Numbered from the stretch's first letter, positions 34,250-44,113 are shown. The stretch is DNA of 64,000 bases from Actinomadura harenae (GCF_003696215.1 NZ_RFFG01000026.1:35837-99836), one strand, 5' to 3'. Notes: generated by a model from the sequence alone, not told the origin. Made by a program: numbers and translations.

Positions 34250-34939
34250 ATGGCCGAGCTGAACGAACGTCAGGCCGACGCTCTCCTGCAGCATGTCTTC
34301 GGCACTAACGATCGCCCCATCCCAGACCTCGATCCCGACAACGCCAAAGCGATCCAGCGCTACGTCAATGCACGAGGCCTCAAACCCCGATACCTCAAGC
34401 TCATCGGCGGCCGGTTCGAAGCGTGGGACCGCCGGTTCCGCAACGCCCTCCTGCGGGACGCCCGAAAGATCAGCAACCCCGACCTCGATCGGCTGCTGTC
34501 CTGCGGCTGGCGGCCACGCCTGACCGCCGCATGGCTGATCGGCATCGACCGCCGCGAGCGCTATCGCTCGGTCCTCGGCGATCTCCTCCTGGAAAGCGCC
34601 GGTCCCTACGCGGGCCAGGGCTACTGCTTCGCCCTCGCCAGATTCGGCCAGAGCGAGGACGCCGACATCCTGGCGGCCTACCTGGACCGCTACCTACCGC
34701 AGACAGACTGCTTTTACGACCAAGGCCCGGCGATCGGGGCCCTTCTCCACCTCGACGAGCGACGCGGCACCCACCGAGCCGACCGCTTCACCGGCAGCCT
34801 CTGGCAGTCATCCGCATTCGCCGACCAGGATCCCGCCGCCCACCACCAGGCGATCGCACGACTGTGCACAGCCGTCGACACGGCAGTCCGAGACCAGGCT
34901 GGGCAGACCACTTCTGACACCACTGCACAGGACTCCTGA
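34250..34939 (+). CDS. DUF6000-like protein
   Basis: A 229-residue helical protein. I use the ATG at 34250, right after the resolvase stop, rather than the upstream ATG at 34205. LLSCGWRPRLTAAWLIGIDR, SAGPYAGQGYCFALARFGQS and YLDRYLPQTDCFYDQGPAIG agree with DUF6000, an uncharacterised actinomycete family with HEAT-like repeats. The one-base spacing to the resolvase gene suggests co-transcription and a passenger role. Function unknown. Confidence 0.6.
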   Translation: MAELNERQADALLQHVFGTNDRPIPDLDPDNAKAIQRYVNARGLKPRYLKLIGGRFEAWDRRFRNALLRDARKISNPDLDRLLSCGWRPRLTAAWLIGIDRRERYRSVLGDLLLESAGPYAGQGYCFALARFGQSEDADILAAYLDRYLPQTDCFYDQGPAIGALLHLDERRGTHRADRFTGSLWQSSAFADQDPAAHHQAIARLCTAVDTAVRDQAGQTTSDTTAQDS

Positions 34940-35241
34940 AATCGACAGGACACCTTAGCGACCTGCACCGATACCGTCCTGAAAACCCCGTCCAGAAAGT
35001 CGCGCCAACTTCGGGGATCAGGTCACGTTCGGGAGCGACCGAGAGCCCGACGGGATACCGCTAATTTCTGCACTCAGCCTCCTCGCGGGCCGCCCAGCGG
35101 CCCATCCGCGCATGGGCGACAGCGGTGTCGGTCTACTCGCCCCTGATGAGGAGCGCGCGGCGGATGGCCGAGATGACCGGCTGGGTGCCCAGCTATGTGG
35201 AGGCGTGCGGGCAAGGGCCGCTGTGGGATGGGGTGATCCGG
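34940..35241. other. Right boundary region of the transposon nest
   Basis: No gene. CTTAGCG...CCCC at 34954-34989 is a possible degenerate right end of the Tn3-family element. Confidence 0.35.
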
Positions 35242-36810
35242 TCATGGCTTGCATTGCGTTCCGCTGCCGCCGCTGTTGGCGCTGGTAGAGAAGGAGTGGG
35301 TGTTGCCAACGGCTACTCCCTCGCAGCGTCCGGTGAACGCGGACCACCGCAGGGCGGCGGTGAACGACTTCGGGCTGGCGTACTCCGGCACCCGGTCGTA
35401 GGGCGGCACGTCAACCGACACCAGGCCCGAGGTGGTCCACGCCGAGCGGGCGACGTCGGCCTTGGTGAAGACGTGGTGGCCCACGGTGTTGTGGAGTTGG
35501 TCGTTGAGGTAGATGTCGCCTCCGGACACGTCGGCCGATGATGGGCCGCGCCCGGGATTCTGATCTCCAGAGCGCCAGTGGACCTCGGCGTAGACACGGC
35601 GGCAGCTCGGGATCCAGGCAAGGTACAGGTCGCCTACGGGGCGGGCGTGGTCGTTGCCGGGGGCCTTGACGCTGATCGGGACCGACGGGCCGAGCATCTG
35701 GCGGACGCCGTCGTTGCAGGACGGCCATACCGGCACCGCGGCTGCACGGACGGTCTCGGGCTGCTTGGTCGTGTCGGCGCGGCGGTCTTGCCCTGGCGCC
35801 AGCACAGCGACGACGGTCAGCGTGATCGCGATGGCGGCAAGGCCGACTGCGGCGAGGCCAAGGAAGCGACCACTTATGGCGGAGAGGGAGTCGGCGGCCT
35901 TGCCCCGCCGGGTGATCTTTTCCGTGATGTCTGGTGAAAGCCGCACTGTGCCGTCGTAGTCCGGCGCGAGTTGACTGAGAATCGCGGAGACGCTTGGTCG
36001 TTGGGCGGGATCCTCGGCCAAGCAGTCGGTGATCAGGGTGATGAGGTCGTCCGGCAGGCTGCCCGGCAGGGTGGCGAGGTCGGATGCGCCAGAGGCGACC
36101 TTCTCGGAAGCTTCCTTCTCAACACCTTCGTGGTCAGGGCCGACATGGGGAGCGGAGGGGTTACGGCCGGTGGCGGCGAAGACCAGCACACGCCCGAGCG
36201 AGTACACGTCGCCGGCCGGGCCGACGGGTTCACCGCGCGCGTGTTCGGGAGACATGTAGGCCGGGGTTCCGAAGTCGGTTCCGGTCGTGGTGCGGACGTC
36301 CAGGGCGCGGGCGATGCCGAAGTCGATGACACGGACACCACCGTCGACAGCCAGGATCACATTGCTGGGCGTGATGTCGCGGTGCACCAGCCCACACTCG
36401 TGGATATGGGCGAGAGCGTCGGCGAGCCCGGCGCCGAGATCCTCGATAGCCTCCGCCGAGAACGGCCCGTGTGCGTGAACGGCCTCCTGCAGCGAGAGGC
36501 CGGGGATGTAGGCGGTGGCAACCCAGGGTGGGGTATCAGCGAGGCCGGTGTCGACGACGTGAGCAGTGTAGAACCCGCCGACCTTGCGGGCCGCCTCGAC
36601 CTCCTGCTCGAAGCGCTGACGGAACTGCGGGTCATCGGCCCATGATTGACGGACCAGCTTCACCGCGACCAGGCGGCCGCCCCGGTTCCGCCCCAGGTAC
36701 ACCTGCCCCATGCCACCGGCACCGATGCGCCCCCGAAGACGATACGACCCCACCCTGCCCGGATCAGTTGGCTCCAGCGGATCCACATCCAGATTCAGGT
36801 CCACGGGCAT
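35242..36810 (-). CDS. Transmembrane Ser/Thr protein kinase with extracellular domain
   Basis: A 522-residue Hanks-type kinase. The ATG at 36810 has CTGGAGG upstream. IGAGGMGQVYLG (29-40) is the Gly-rich loop, Lys51 the ATP lysine, HRDITPSN (143-150) the catalytic loop, DFG 163-165 the metal site and GTPAYMSPEH (181-190) the activation-segment end. Residues 316-338 are a single transmembrane helix. The extracellular 340-522 has several cysteines and no PASTA repeats; it does not match a known sensor. The usual HRDLKPEN lysine is Thr here, a variant seen in other actinomycete kinases. It stands alone, so ligand and targets are unknown. Confidence 0.85.
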   Translation of the reverse strand: MPVDLNLDVDPLEPTDPGRVGSYRLRGRIGAGGMGQVYLGRNRGGRLVAVKLVRQSWADDPQFRQRFEQEVEAARKVGGFYTAHVVDTGLADTPPWVATAYIPGLSLQEAVHAHGPFSAEAIEDLGAGLADALAHIHECGLVHRDITPSNVILAVDGGVRVIDFGIARALDVRTTTGTDFGTPAYMSPEHARGEPVGPAGDVYSLGRVLVFAATGRNPSAPHVGPDHEGVEKEASEKVASGASDLATLPGSLPDDLITLITDCLAEDPAQRPSVSAILSQLAPDYDGTVRLSPDITEKITRRGKAADSLSAISGRFLGLAAVGLAAIAITLTVVAVLAPGQDRRADTTKQPETVRAAAVPVWPSCNDGVRQMLGPSVPISVKAPGNDHARPVGDLYLAWIPSCRRVYAEVHWRSGDQNPGRGPSSADVSGGDIYLNDQLHNTVGHHVFTKADVARSAWTTSGLVSVDVPPYDRVPEYASPKSFTAALRWSAFTGRCEGVAVGNTHSFSTSANSGGSGTQCKP

Positions 36811-38070
36811 CCTCCAGGCAGACACACATCCATGTTCGCCATGCCAACCAGAGCATGTCAGGGCGTTCACGGACGTGGAAGCACCGCACTCGGCGATCGA
36901 CCAGAAGCACTTGGTACAACCGCCGCGCCACAGGCCCAGTTCCCTGCGCGTCATGCTCATCGACGAGCGGTCGAGGATCGGCTTGACCACGTGACGTTCG
37001 TGCCCCACCGCCGACAGGGTGGAGCGGCAGTCCCTGACCGGAACCAGGCTCGAGCACCGAATCGGGGCGGGAGCCTGGGGCGCTGGCAGCCGAGCAGTCG
37101 TAGGTGTGCCGTGCGGGGCGAGAAGGCCGATGCGGTGCTCTCCAGTGACGTCCACGACGTGTCGCACGGCGGTCCCGCTTTCTGGGCGGCGGCGGGCGGC
37201 GTGGGAACCGGGTTGCTCGCCGAGTCGTGGGCCAGGCGCGTGGTCAGTCCGTCCGGATCTCCGCGCCGCTGCGCGCCTGCCCGGGTGCCAGCGGTGCAAC
37301 GGTCCTCGGTCGCCAACGCCCTCGGGTCGGGGATCGCGATGCTGCTGCCGGCGCAGGTCGGGACACATGTGCTGCCGATGCCGGTATCCGGGGCGGCCGC
37401 CGACAGGATCCCCCACCGGACCCTGTTGGTCGGGCCGTTGCTGGCGTTCGGAGCGATCGGCGCCGCCCAGACCGCGCTGGTCGTGACGGGGGCGGCGATG
37501 GTCGCTGCTCGGGTCGGTGACGTTCGTGGTGTCCTCGTTCATCGTTCCCCGCCCAAGAAGGCATCGTCCGGTCGCTGGTGAGCGGGTTCGGCCTCGAAGT
37601 AGAGGCGGACGCCTGGTTCGGATTCTGAGGCACGTATGGCAATGCGTTGGTATTGCCCGAGTTGGATGGCGCGTGATGGTCAACCCGGCCTTGGACGGAG
37701 CGCCGACCGCAGTGCGCATCCTCAGCGCCCAGGCACTGTCGACCAGGACTTCACCGTAGCTCTGCTGGCCTCGCTCTGGAGACCTTGTAGGCGACGAGCG
37801 CCAACACTGACCGGTGGGGCCAGCTGAACGGCGACCTCCTCGGCCGGTCCATCCAGGCAGGCGACACCCTCTCTACTTCCCATGCCTGCGCGCTTTCAGG
37901 TCTGAGGCGACGATCGGTGTCGGCCCATGCGGCGGGTTCCACGGCCGCCTGGCGGTGTCCGACGCCAGGCGGCCCATGCCGCCCGAGAACGCAGCCCCCG
38001 CTTCGGGGTGCTGAAGCAGCGAGGGACGGCCAGCTGGCGTTGTCAGTGAGCCTGGTTAAGGTGCGGCCCT
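36811..38070. other. Long stretch with at most a transporter scrap
   Basis: About 1.26 kb without an intact gene. At 37313-37470 (plus strand) the frame reads SGIAMLLPAQVGTHVLPMPV and ADRIPHRTLLVGPLLAFGAI, like the middle of an MFS exporter (motif DR-x-x-x-R), but it is too short to be certain. Confidence 0.35.
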
Positions 38071-39444
38071 GTGAACGCTACTGAGCTTGAGCATCGGCAC
38101 CGGATGATGTCCGACTGCATCCCGCCATATCTGGTTTCGCGTCTGCTGGAGCTCGGCCACCACGAGCAGGTGGCAGATCAGGCCGGCCGAGGAGAATGGT
38201 TCTGCGCGTACGAGTGGGCTCAGCTGCTTGGCGAGCAGGGGCGCCAGGAACAGGCCCTGGAGGTGCTGGCCCCGTATGCGGCAACCGGATGGTGGCGGGC
38301 GGCCAAGGAGACGGCCGAGCTGCTGGAGGAATGGGGCCGCGGCGAGGAAGCGATCGCGTTGACCCTCCCCCATGCCGAGGCCGGAGACCGGAACGCACTG
38401 GAGTTCGTCGGACGGCTGCTGGCCCGGCACGGGCGCGCCGACGAAGGACTCACCCTGCTGGCCCCGCACATCGACGACTGGTATCTGGCCGCTGCCATGG
38501 CCCAGGCCACCCAAGCCACGGGCCGAGCCGACGACGCCGCGAAACTACTGGAGGCGTGCATCCAGGCGGGTGAGCGCTGCCGCTGTGGTTCACCGACGTG
38601 CCTGCACGTCGAGATCCGGCCGTCCAATGCGATCGAACTGCTCGCCGGGATCCGCGAACGCCAGGGCCGGATCGACGAGGCCATCGCGGTGCTCCACACC
38701 CGCGAGTCCACCTCGATATCCGGCCGCGACCAGCTGGCTGACCTGCTGGCCCGGCACGACCGGATCACCGAGCTACGCGCCTACGCCGCCGCCAGCCCCT
38801 CGGACGACGCCACCCGATGCCTGGCCGAGCTACTGGAGGCGCGCGGTGACCTGAACGGCGCGATCGCGTTGTACCCGCAGCAGCCTGAGGCGTCGACCGC
38901 CCGCCGCATCCACCACGCGGTGCAGCTCGCCCAGCTCCTGGCCCGGCACAACCGAGGTCAGGAGGCCATCGAAGTGCTGCGCCCTCTGGCCGACACCCCC
39001 GACGGTAGCGACGACTGCATCGTGCCCATGATGTGCAAGTTGTTCGCCGACCACGGCCGCGCCGCCGACGGACTGGCTTACCTCGACGCGGCCGAGGCAC
39101 GCCTCCTCGACGAGGAAGGCGACTTCATCGGGCTGCGCCTGTGGCTGATGAGCCAATGCGGCCGACACGACGAAGCGATCGAACTCGCCCGAGCCCACCC
39201 TGACGCCGATACGTGGCGCGTCGCCGACGCAGTCGCTGCTGTCCTGGTCGACGCTGGCCGCACCGAGCAGGCCATCACCGTTCTCCAGGCCCAACTGCCT
39301 GCCACCAGCAGCACTCTGGCGTGGCTGCTTCTCGACCTCGGCCGAGTCCACGACGCGATCACCACCGTTCAGCGACCAGCGGCCCCACCCGGCCGCTCCG
39401 AATCAAACCCCGCCCCGGGTTCAAACCCCGGAGAACTCCTGTGA
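38071..39444 (+). CDS. Tetratricopeptide-like repeat protein
   Basis: A 457-residue all-helical protein with about ten degenerate TPR-type units: AYEWAQLLGEQGRQEQALEV, ADLLARHDRITEL and QLAQLLARHNRGQEAIEVL share the 'A..LL...GR..EAI..L' pattern. A Cys pair (CRCGSPTC) lies in the middle. It is a scaffold or interaction protein of a type common in actinomycetes, with no catalytic motif. Start is a GTG at 38071, 8 bases after TAAGGT (38057-38062), so the mRNA is probably leaderless. It ends 190 bases before the frameshifted kinase gene. Confidence 0.7.
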   Translation: MNATELEHRHRMMSDCIPPYLVSRLLELGHHEQVADQAGRGEWFCAYEWAQLLGEQGRQEQALEVLAPYAATGWWRAAKETAELLEEWGRGEEAIALTLPHAEAGDRNALEFVGRLLARHGRADEGLTLLAPHIDDWYLAAAMAQATQATGRADDAAKLLEACIQAGERCRCGSPTCLHVEIRPSNAIELLAGIRERQGRIDEAIAVLHTRESTSISGRDQLADLLARHDRITELRAYAAASPSDDATRCLAELLEARGDLNGAIALYPQQPEASTARRIHHAVQLAQLLARHNRGQEAIEVLRPLADTPDGSDDCIVPMMCKLFADHGRAADGLAYLDAAEARLLDEEGDFIGLRLWLMSQCGRHDEAIELARAHPDADTWRVADAVAAVLVDAGRTEQAITVLQAQLPATSSTLAWLLLDLGRVHDAITTVQRPAAPPGRSESNPAPGSNPGELL

Positions 39445-39713
39445 ACAGCAAGTACACCTGCGACAAAGCTATGAACCCGCCCTACGACCACATGCACAAC
39501 GTCGAGGAACTGCGGTGCGGCTACGTCGTGGATCGACCTGCGGGGATCGCCCCCCTGTTCGTCGCCAGGATCGCCACGCTCGAGTTCAACTCGCCTCGGC
39601 CGCCGGATGTACGGGGCACCCGTATGAACGCCACGTGATCACCCCGCTCACCGCCGCTCTCCTCGCCGAGCTGGGTAGCGCCTGCATGGACGCACGAAGA
39701 TCGCCTTGCGGCC

Positions 39714-40691
39714 TTGGAGTGCCACGGTCTGAGGCCGCTCGCGGGCGGCTTCCAGAACCACGTCTACGCCTGGGACGACCCTGATCATGGCCCCATCTGC
39801 ATCAAGCTCTACGCCAAGGGCAACCACCGCCGCCGCGTCGACCGCGAGTGGGCGGCCCTGACCCTGCTCGCCGAGCACGGGGTCAGGGGTGTCCCCCGCC
39901 CGCTGTGGCTCAACAGCAACGAGAACGTCCCCGCCATCGGCATGACGCTGCTGAACGGCACGCCGCTCCTGGACAGCGCCGACCACCAGGCCGCCCTCAG
40001 GGGCCTCGCCCACACCACTCGTCGCCTGCAGCAGGTGCCCCTGTCCGGGTTGCTCGCCGACCTCGAGCGTGTCGACTCGGTCCCCCGTTACATGAAGCGT
40101 CTCACCGGCAGTTGGCCGGCGCTCCTGGCAGACGATGAGGACGGTCCCCTGACTCCGGCCATGAGGGCTCTGCTCACCGCCTGGCACGACAGTGGCGACG
40201 CCGAACTCCTGAGCCAGACCACGGCCCCAGGGGTGTTCTCCCGCGGAGACTCCAACCTGCTCAACTGGCTCCGCGACGGTGACACTTCGCCCTGCGTCGA
40301 CTTCGAGTACAGCGGGCACAGCACGAAAGTCTTCGACGCCGCGGACCTGATCGAGCACATCAGCGCCCGTGAGATCCCCGACAGCACCTGGATCGTGCTG
40401 CTGCCCGACCTGGGAGTCACGCCCGGCGACCGGCACCTGTTCCTGGCCGCCCAGCGCACCTGCGCCCTGCGCTGGCTGGCGGTGCTGTGGAAGCAGCGCC
40501 GCATCCGCACCGCCGAGTTCGACGCCCAGCACGCCCGTGTTCGGCTGCTGCAGCGCCACGACAACCTTGAACAACGTCCTCGGAGGTGGCCCGGTCACCG
40601 ACCACCACCACGGCCCCCTGGTGGTGGCGAGAGGAGGTTCATGCTGGTGGCTAAGCAGGCACTGAACCCGCCCCGGGCCTTTACAAAGTAA
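39714..40691 (+). CDS. Phosphotransferase-family kinase, start region frameshifted
   Basis: A 325-residue APH-fold protein. PICIKLYAKGNHRRRVDREW holds the ATP lysine, SRGDSNLLNWL the catalytic loop (Asp/Asn) and CVDFEYSG the metal-binding Asp. The frame opens with a poor TTG at 39714. The natural N-terminus is probably VITPLTAALLAELGSACMD from a GTG at 39635 in another frame, joined near 39695 to EDRLAALECHGLRPLAGGFQ. So either the gene has a frameshift or a shorter form is made. Substrate unknown. Not obviously operonic with the TPR gene. Confidence 0.65.
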   Translation: MECHGLRPLAGGFQNHVYAWDDPDHGPICIKLYAKGNHRRRVDREWAALTLLAEHGVRGVPRPLWLNSNENVPAIGMTLLNGTPLLDSADHQAALRGLAHTTRRLQQVPLSGLLADLERVDSVPRYMKRLTGSWPALLADDEDGPLTPAMRALLTAWHDSGDAELLSQTTAPGVFSRGDSNLLNWLRDGDTSPCVDFEYSGHSTKVFDAADLIEHISAREIPDSTWIVLLPDLGVTPGDRHLFLAAQRTCALRWLAVLWKQRRIRTAEFDAQHARVRLLQRHDNLEQRPRRWPGHRPPPRPPGGGERRFMLVAKQALNPPRAFTK

Positions 40692-40933
40692 GGTATATGC
40701 CGGTGGATGTGAGGGGAGCCTCGAGACACGCGTGCCTCGACGGTGTCTCCCGCCGTCGCCGGGGCACAGGCACAGGTCCACTGACCGCCCGCCGATACCG
40801 GGGTTGCAGGGCTGACCGATGGGAGCGTGTGCCGCGGCTGGCGTCGGTGGTCGTCCCCCTGGGGGCCCGGCCATGCCACCGGGGCCTCCGCTCCCCCATC
40901 CGCCATCACCCAACGGCCCTGGTCAGATCACGA

Positions 40934-41812
40934 TCACGCGGGTGTGCTCAGGGGCTTGGTGGTGCTGGTGGCGTTGACGAGTGCGGTGGCGGCCGGGTGC
41001 CAGGGTCGGTGGGGTGGTCCGGTGAGGACCAGGGTGCGTTCGAGGTGCTGCCGGAGCGGGACGAGGACCAGTTGCGGGTCGATCATCGCCAAGGTGAGGC
41101 CGGGCACGATGGAGACGCCGATGCCGGCCCGGACCATGGCCAGCAGGGTTCCCAGCTCGCGTACGCGGTGGGTCGGAGCGAGCGGTGTACCGGCGCGGCG
41201 GAACAGTTCCTGAATGTGTCTCTCGCAGCCGCCCTGTGAGAGGAGGAAGGGGTCGTCGTCGAGGTCGGCGACGTCGATCGCGGGTTCGCCGGCGAGCGGG
41301 TGGTCGCGGTGCAGGACCGCCTGGAAGACGTCGCGTCCGATGGGTGTGCCCGGGCCTGGGGGCGGGTCGACGAGGACGGCGAGGTCCACGGTGTTCCTGG
41401 TGAGCCAGTCGGCGACTTCGTCGTCCTCGCCTTCGAAGAGGGCGATCTCCACGCGGGGGAAGTCGGCCTTCCAGCGGATCATCAGTCCGGGCAGCAGGCC
41501 TTGGCACACGGTCGGCGGGGCCGCCAGCCGGAGTGATCCGGCGGGGAGTCCGTCGCGTTGTGCGGCCAGGTCGCAGATGGCGGCGGTGGCCGCGATCGCG
41601 GCGTGGGCGTGGGCGAGGATCCGGTCGCCGAACGCGGTCGGCTGCGGGCGCCCGTGCCGGGTCAGCACGGGGCTGCCGAGCGCGCGTTCCAGCGTGGCCA
41701 CGGAGTGGGAAACGGCGGATTGGCTGACCCCGAGCGCGTCGGCTGCGGCGCTGAAGCTGCCTTCCTCGGCCACCGTGAGGAAGGCGCGGAGCTGCGGCAA
41801 GCTGATGTTCAT
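40934..41812 (-). CDS. LysR-family transcriptional regulator
   Basis: A 292-residue LTTR. The helix-turn-helix is in the first 60 residues (LRAFLTVAEEGSFSAAADAL, then VSQSAVSHSVATLERALG), followed by the two-lobed effector-binding domain (LRLAAPPTVCQGLLPGLMIR; LLAMVRAGIGVSIVPGLTLA). It is divergent from the EamA transporter gene with about 40 bases between the starts. By the usual LTTR layout it should control that transporter in response to a small ligand. The effector cannot be inferred. Confidence 0.9.
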   Translation of the reverse strand: MNISLPQLRAFLTVAEEGSFSAAADALGVSQSAVSHSVATLERALGSPVLTRHGRPQPTAFGDRILAHAHAAIAATAAICDLAAQRDGLPAGSLRLAAPPTVCQGLLPGLMIRWKADFPRVEIALFEGEDDEVADWLTRNTVDLAVLVDPPPGPGTPIGRDVFQAVLHRDHPLAGEPAIDVADLDDDPFLLSQGGCERHIQELFRRAGTPLAPTHRVRELGTLLAMVRAGIGVSIVPGLTLAMIDPQLVLVPLRQHLERTLVLTGPPHRPWHPAATALVNATSTTKPLSTPA

Positions 41813-41853
41813 GAGCCTTCCTCATGGGGCGCGCGTGCTTACTTGTTGGACTC

Positions 41854-42819
41854 ATGATGGCAGGTGTCCGCAGGATGCGGCCTGTGCTGAACACGTTCCG
41901 ATGGATGCCCGGCTTCGTCGCCCTGTCCGCGATCTGGGGGGCCAGTTTCGCGTTGATCAAGGTGGCGGTCGACGCCGGGGTGGCCCCGGCGTGGGTCGCG
42001 TTGTGGCGGTGCCTGTTCGGCGCCCTGGCTCTCCTGGGGATCTGCGCGATCCGCCGGACCTGGCCGCCTCGCGAACCTGTGCTGTGGGGGCACGCGCTCG
42101 TGGTGGCGGCGTTGCTCAATGCCGTGCCGTTCACGCTGCTGGCCTACGGGGAGACGCAGGTGAGTTCGGTGCTGGCCGGGATCTGGAACGCGACGACGCC
42201 GCTCGCCACGATGATGTTCGCCGCTGCTCTGGTGCCGCAGGAGCGGCTCACCGGGCGGCGTCTGTTCGGCCTGCTGACCGGGTTCGCCGGGGTCCTCGTC
42301 GTCCTCGGGGTGTGGCAGGGCATCGAAGGCGGCACTGTCGCCGGTGCGTTGGCCTGTCTGGCGACGACCATCTGTTACGGGGCGGGCTTCGCCTACACCC
42401 AGCGGTTCTTCTCCGGGCACGGCGCCTCCGCGGCCGGGTTGTCGGCCATGCAGATCGGGTGCGCGACGGCCGAACTGGCCCTGCTCACCCCGCTCATCAG
42501 CGGCGCGCCGACCTGGCCGGGCCCACGCGCCGGGGCGGCCCTGCTGGTCCTCGGCGCCGCGGGCACGGGGGTCGCCTACGTCCTCAACCTCGCGGTGATC
42601 CGCAGCGCCGGTTCGACGGTCGCGGCCACGGTCACCTACGTGGCCCCGTTGTGGTCCACGATGCTCGGGGCGACGCTCCTGTCCGAGCCGATCGGCTGGA
42701 ACACGGCGGCGGGCGGCCTCCTGATCCTCGCGGGCGTGGTCATCGCTCGGGCACCCCGGCGCGCGGCGGTACCGCGGGACGAGCGGCCGCGCGTCCCCGC
42801 CACCGGTGGTCGTGCCTGA
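41854..42819 (+). CDS. EamA/DMT-family transporter
   Basis: A roughly 321-residue membrane protein with ten hydrophobic segments and two EamA repeats. Repeat one starts FVALSAIWGASFALIKVAVD, and LNAVPFTLLAYGETQVSSV plus TTPLATMMFAAALVPQERL are typical; repeat two ends VTYVAPLWSTMLGATLLSEP. DMT proteins export amino acids, metabolites or drugs. Start candidates are the ATGs at 41854, 41857 and 41875; none has a strong ribosome binding site. Divergent from the LysR gene, its likely regulator. Confidence 0.85.
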   Translation: MMAGVRRMRPVLNTFRWMPGFVALSAIWGASFALIKVAVDAGVAPAWVALWRCLFGALALLGICAIRRTWPPREPVLWGHALVVAALLNAVPFTLLAYGETQVSSVLAGIWNATTPLATMMFAAALVPQERLTGRRLFGLLTGFAGVLVVLGVWQGIEGGTVAGALACLATTICYGAGFAYTQRFFSGHGASAAGLSAMQIGCATAELALLTPLISGAPTWPGPRAGAALLVLGAAGTGVAYVLNLAVIRSAGSTVAATVTYVAPLWSTMLGATLLSEPIGWNTAAGGLLILAGVVIARAPRRAAVPRDERPRVPATGGRA

Positions 42820-43147
42820 CCTCCCGGCGAGACGTCCGCGGACACGACCGGTTTCCGGACGAGGAGTCTGTACGGGACCGACCTCCCGTGACAGCCGCTC
42901 CTCCCCCTCCCGGTCGGCGGTGGAGTCGGAAGCGGCGATCTGGGCGTAGTGGTCCCGCGTCGTCGGCCCTGCCGCGCCTGGCAGTAGGCGAGTGGGGTGA
43001 GGGGCAGAGCAGGCCCCGGTTGCCGTACTACTTGGCCGGTTCCGGCTACCCGGCCCCAGGCCCATCGAAGCAGGAGATCGATATACCTGTCGCAGCGGAC
43101 AGCGGCGGCGGGCCCGGTCCGCACCGCAAGCTGATAGGAGCCTCGGC
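42820..43147. other. Intergenic, nothing recognisable
   Basis: About 330 bases between the transporter and the DUF4331 gene. No gene, RNA or terminator-like structure stands out. Confidence 0.35.
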
Positions 43148-44113
43148 ATGGCGCACCACGTCTCCGGTCTGGGTATCAGCCCCACGAGCATGGACCCCAG
43201 GAGCCACATCACCGACCTCTACGTTTTCCAGAAGCCGGGCGATGTGAGCAAGACCATCCTGGCGGTCGACGTCAATCCGACCTCGCCGATCACCGACGAC
43301 GCCGTCGACCACGAGTCGGTCTACGAGCTCGGTGTGGACACCGACGGCGACGCGGTCACCGACATCGCCTTCCGCGTCCGCTTCTCCCCCGTGCGGGACA
43401 ACGGACAGACCGCGAGCGTGCAACTGGCGACCGGCCGGGACGCCGCCGCCGACCTCGACGCAGGGGACACGATCCTTGCCGACGCGCCGGTGACCTTCGG
43501 CTCCGAACCGCAGGTCACCGCGGACGGCGGCTTCAGGTTCTTCGCCGGGCTCCGCAGCGACCCGTTCTTCGCCGACCCGGTCGGCGCGACCGACAAGTTC
43601 CAGTGGACCGGCAAGGACTTCTTCGCCGACAAGAACGTGTTCGGCATCGTGCTGGAGGTCCCCAACAGTGCGCTCGGCCCGAACCCCCGGGTCGGTGTCT
43701 GGGCCAGGGTCCTGGTCCCCCATGACGGCCGGCTCGTCCAGGGCGACCGGGCCGGGCGGCCCGGGATCGACAACAACTTCAACCAGGACGACGACGACAA
43801 GCGGGTCTGGAACCAGCAGGAGCCGTCTCACGATCGCGAGAGATTCCTCGGCAAGTTCACCCACGTCTTCGAGCACGCCGGTCACCCCGCCGACCGGGCC
43901 GCCGCTCTCGCGGAAAGCCTGCTCCCCGACCTCCTCACCTACGACTACACCAGCGGCGAAGGATTCCCCAACGGCCGCAACCTCACCGACGACGTCATCA
44001 ACATGGGCATCGCCCAGCTGAGCGGCGGCGCCGTGCCCCACGACGGGCTGCGGCCCCACACCGACCTTCTCGCCGACTTCCCCTACCTGGGGAACCCGCA
44101 CCAGCACGGCTGA
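43148..44113 (+). CDS. DUF4331-family protein
   Basis: A 321-residue protein starting at the ATG at 43148. ISPTSMDPRSHITDLYVFQK at 10-29 is the family start ('DP..DITDLY.F'), and FVFAGLR-like RFFAGLRSDPFFAD and WARVLVPHDGRLVQGDRAGR are conserved blocks. The N-terminal D-P-x-x-x-I-T-D-L motif and repeated Asp clusters suggest a metal-binding beta-structure. No signal peptide is visible, unlike many secreted relatives, so it may be cytoplasmic or exported another way. Function of the family is unknown. Monocistronic. Confidence 0.8.
   Translation: MAHHVSGLGISPTSMDPRSHITDLYVFQKPGDVSKTILAVDVNPTSPITDDAVDHESVYELGVDTDGDAVTDIAFRVRFSPVRDNGQTASVQLATGRDAAADLDAGDTILADAPVTFGSEPQVTADGGFRFFAGLRSDPFFADPVGATDKFQWTGKDFFADKNVFGIVLEVPNSALGPNPRVGVWARVLVPHDGRLVQGDRAGRPGIDNNFNQDDDDKRVWNQQEPSHDRERFLGKFTHVFEHAGHPADRAAALAESLLPDLLTYDYTSGEGFPNGRNLTDDVINMGIAQLSGGAVPHDGLRPHTDLLADFPYLGNPHQHG

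Noticed and set aside
36646..37581. A 311-codon plus-strand frame upstream of the Ser/Thr kinase
   Set aside because: Mostly low-information text. Only 37313-37470 has weak MFS-like sequence, too little to call a gene.
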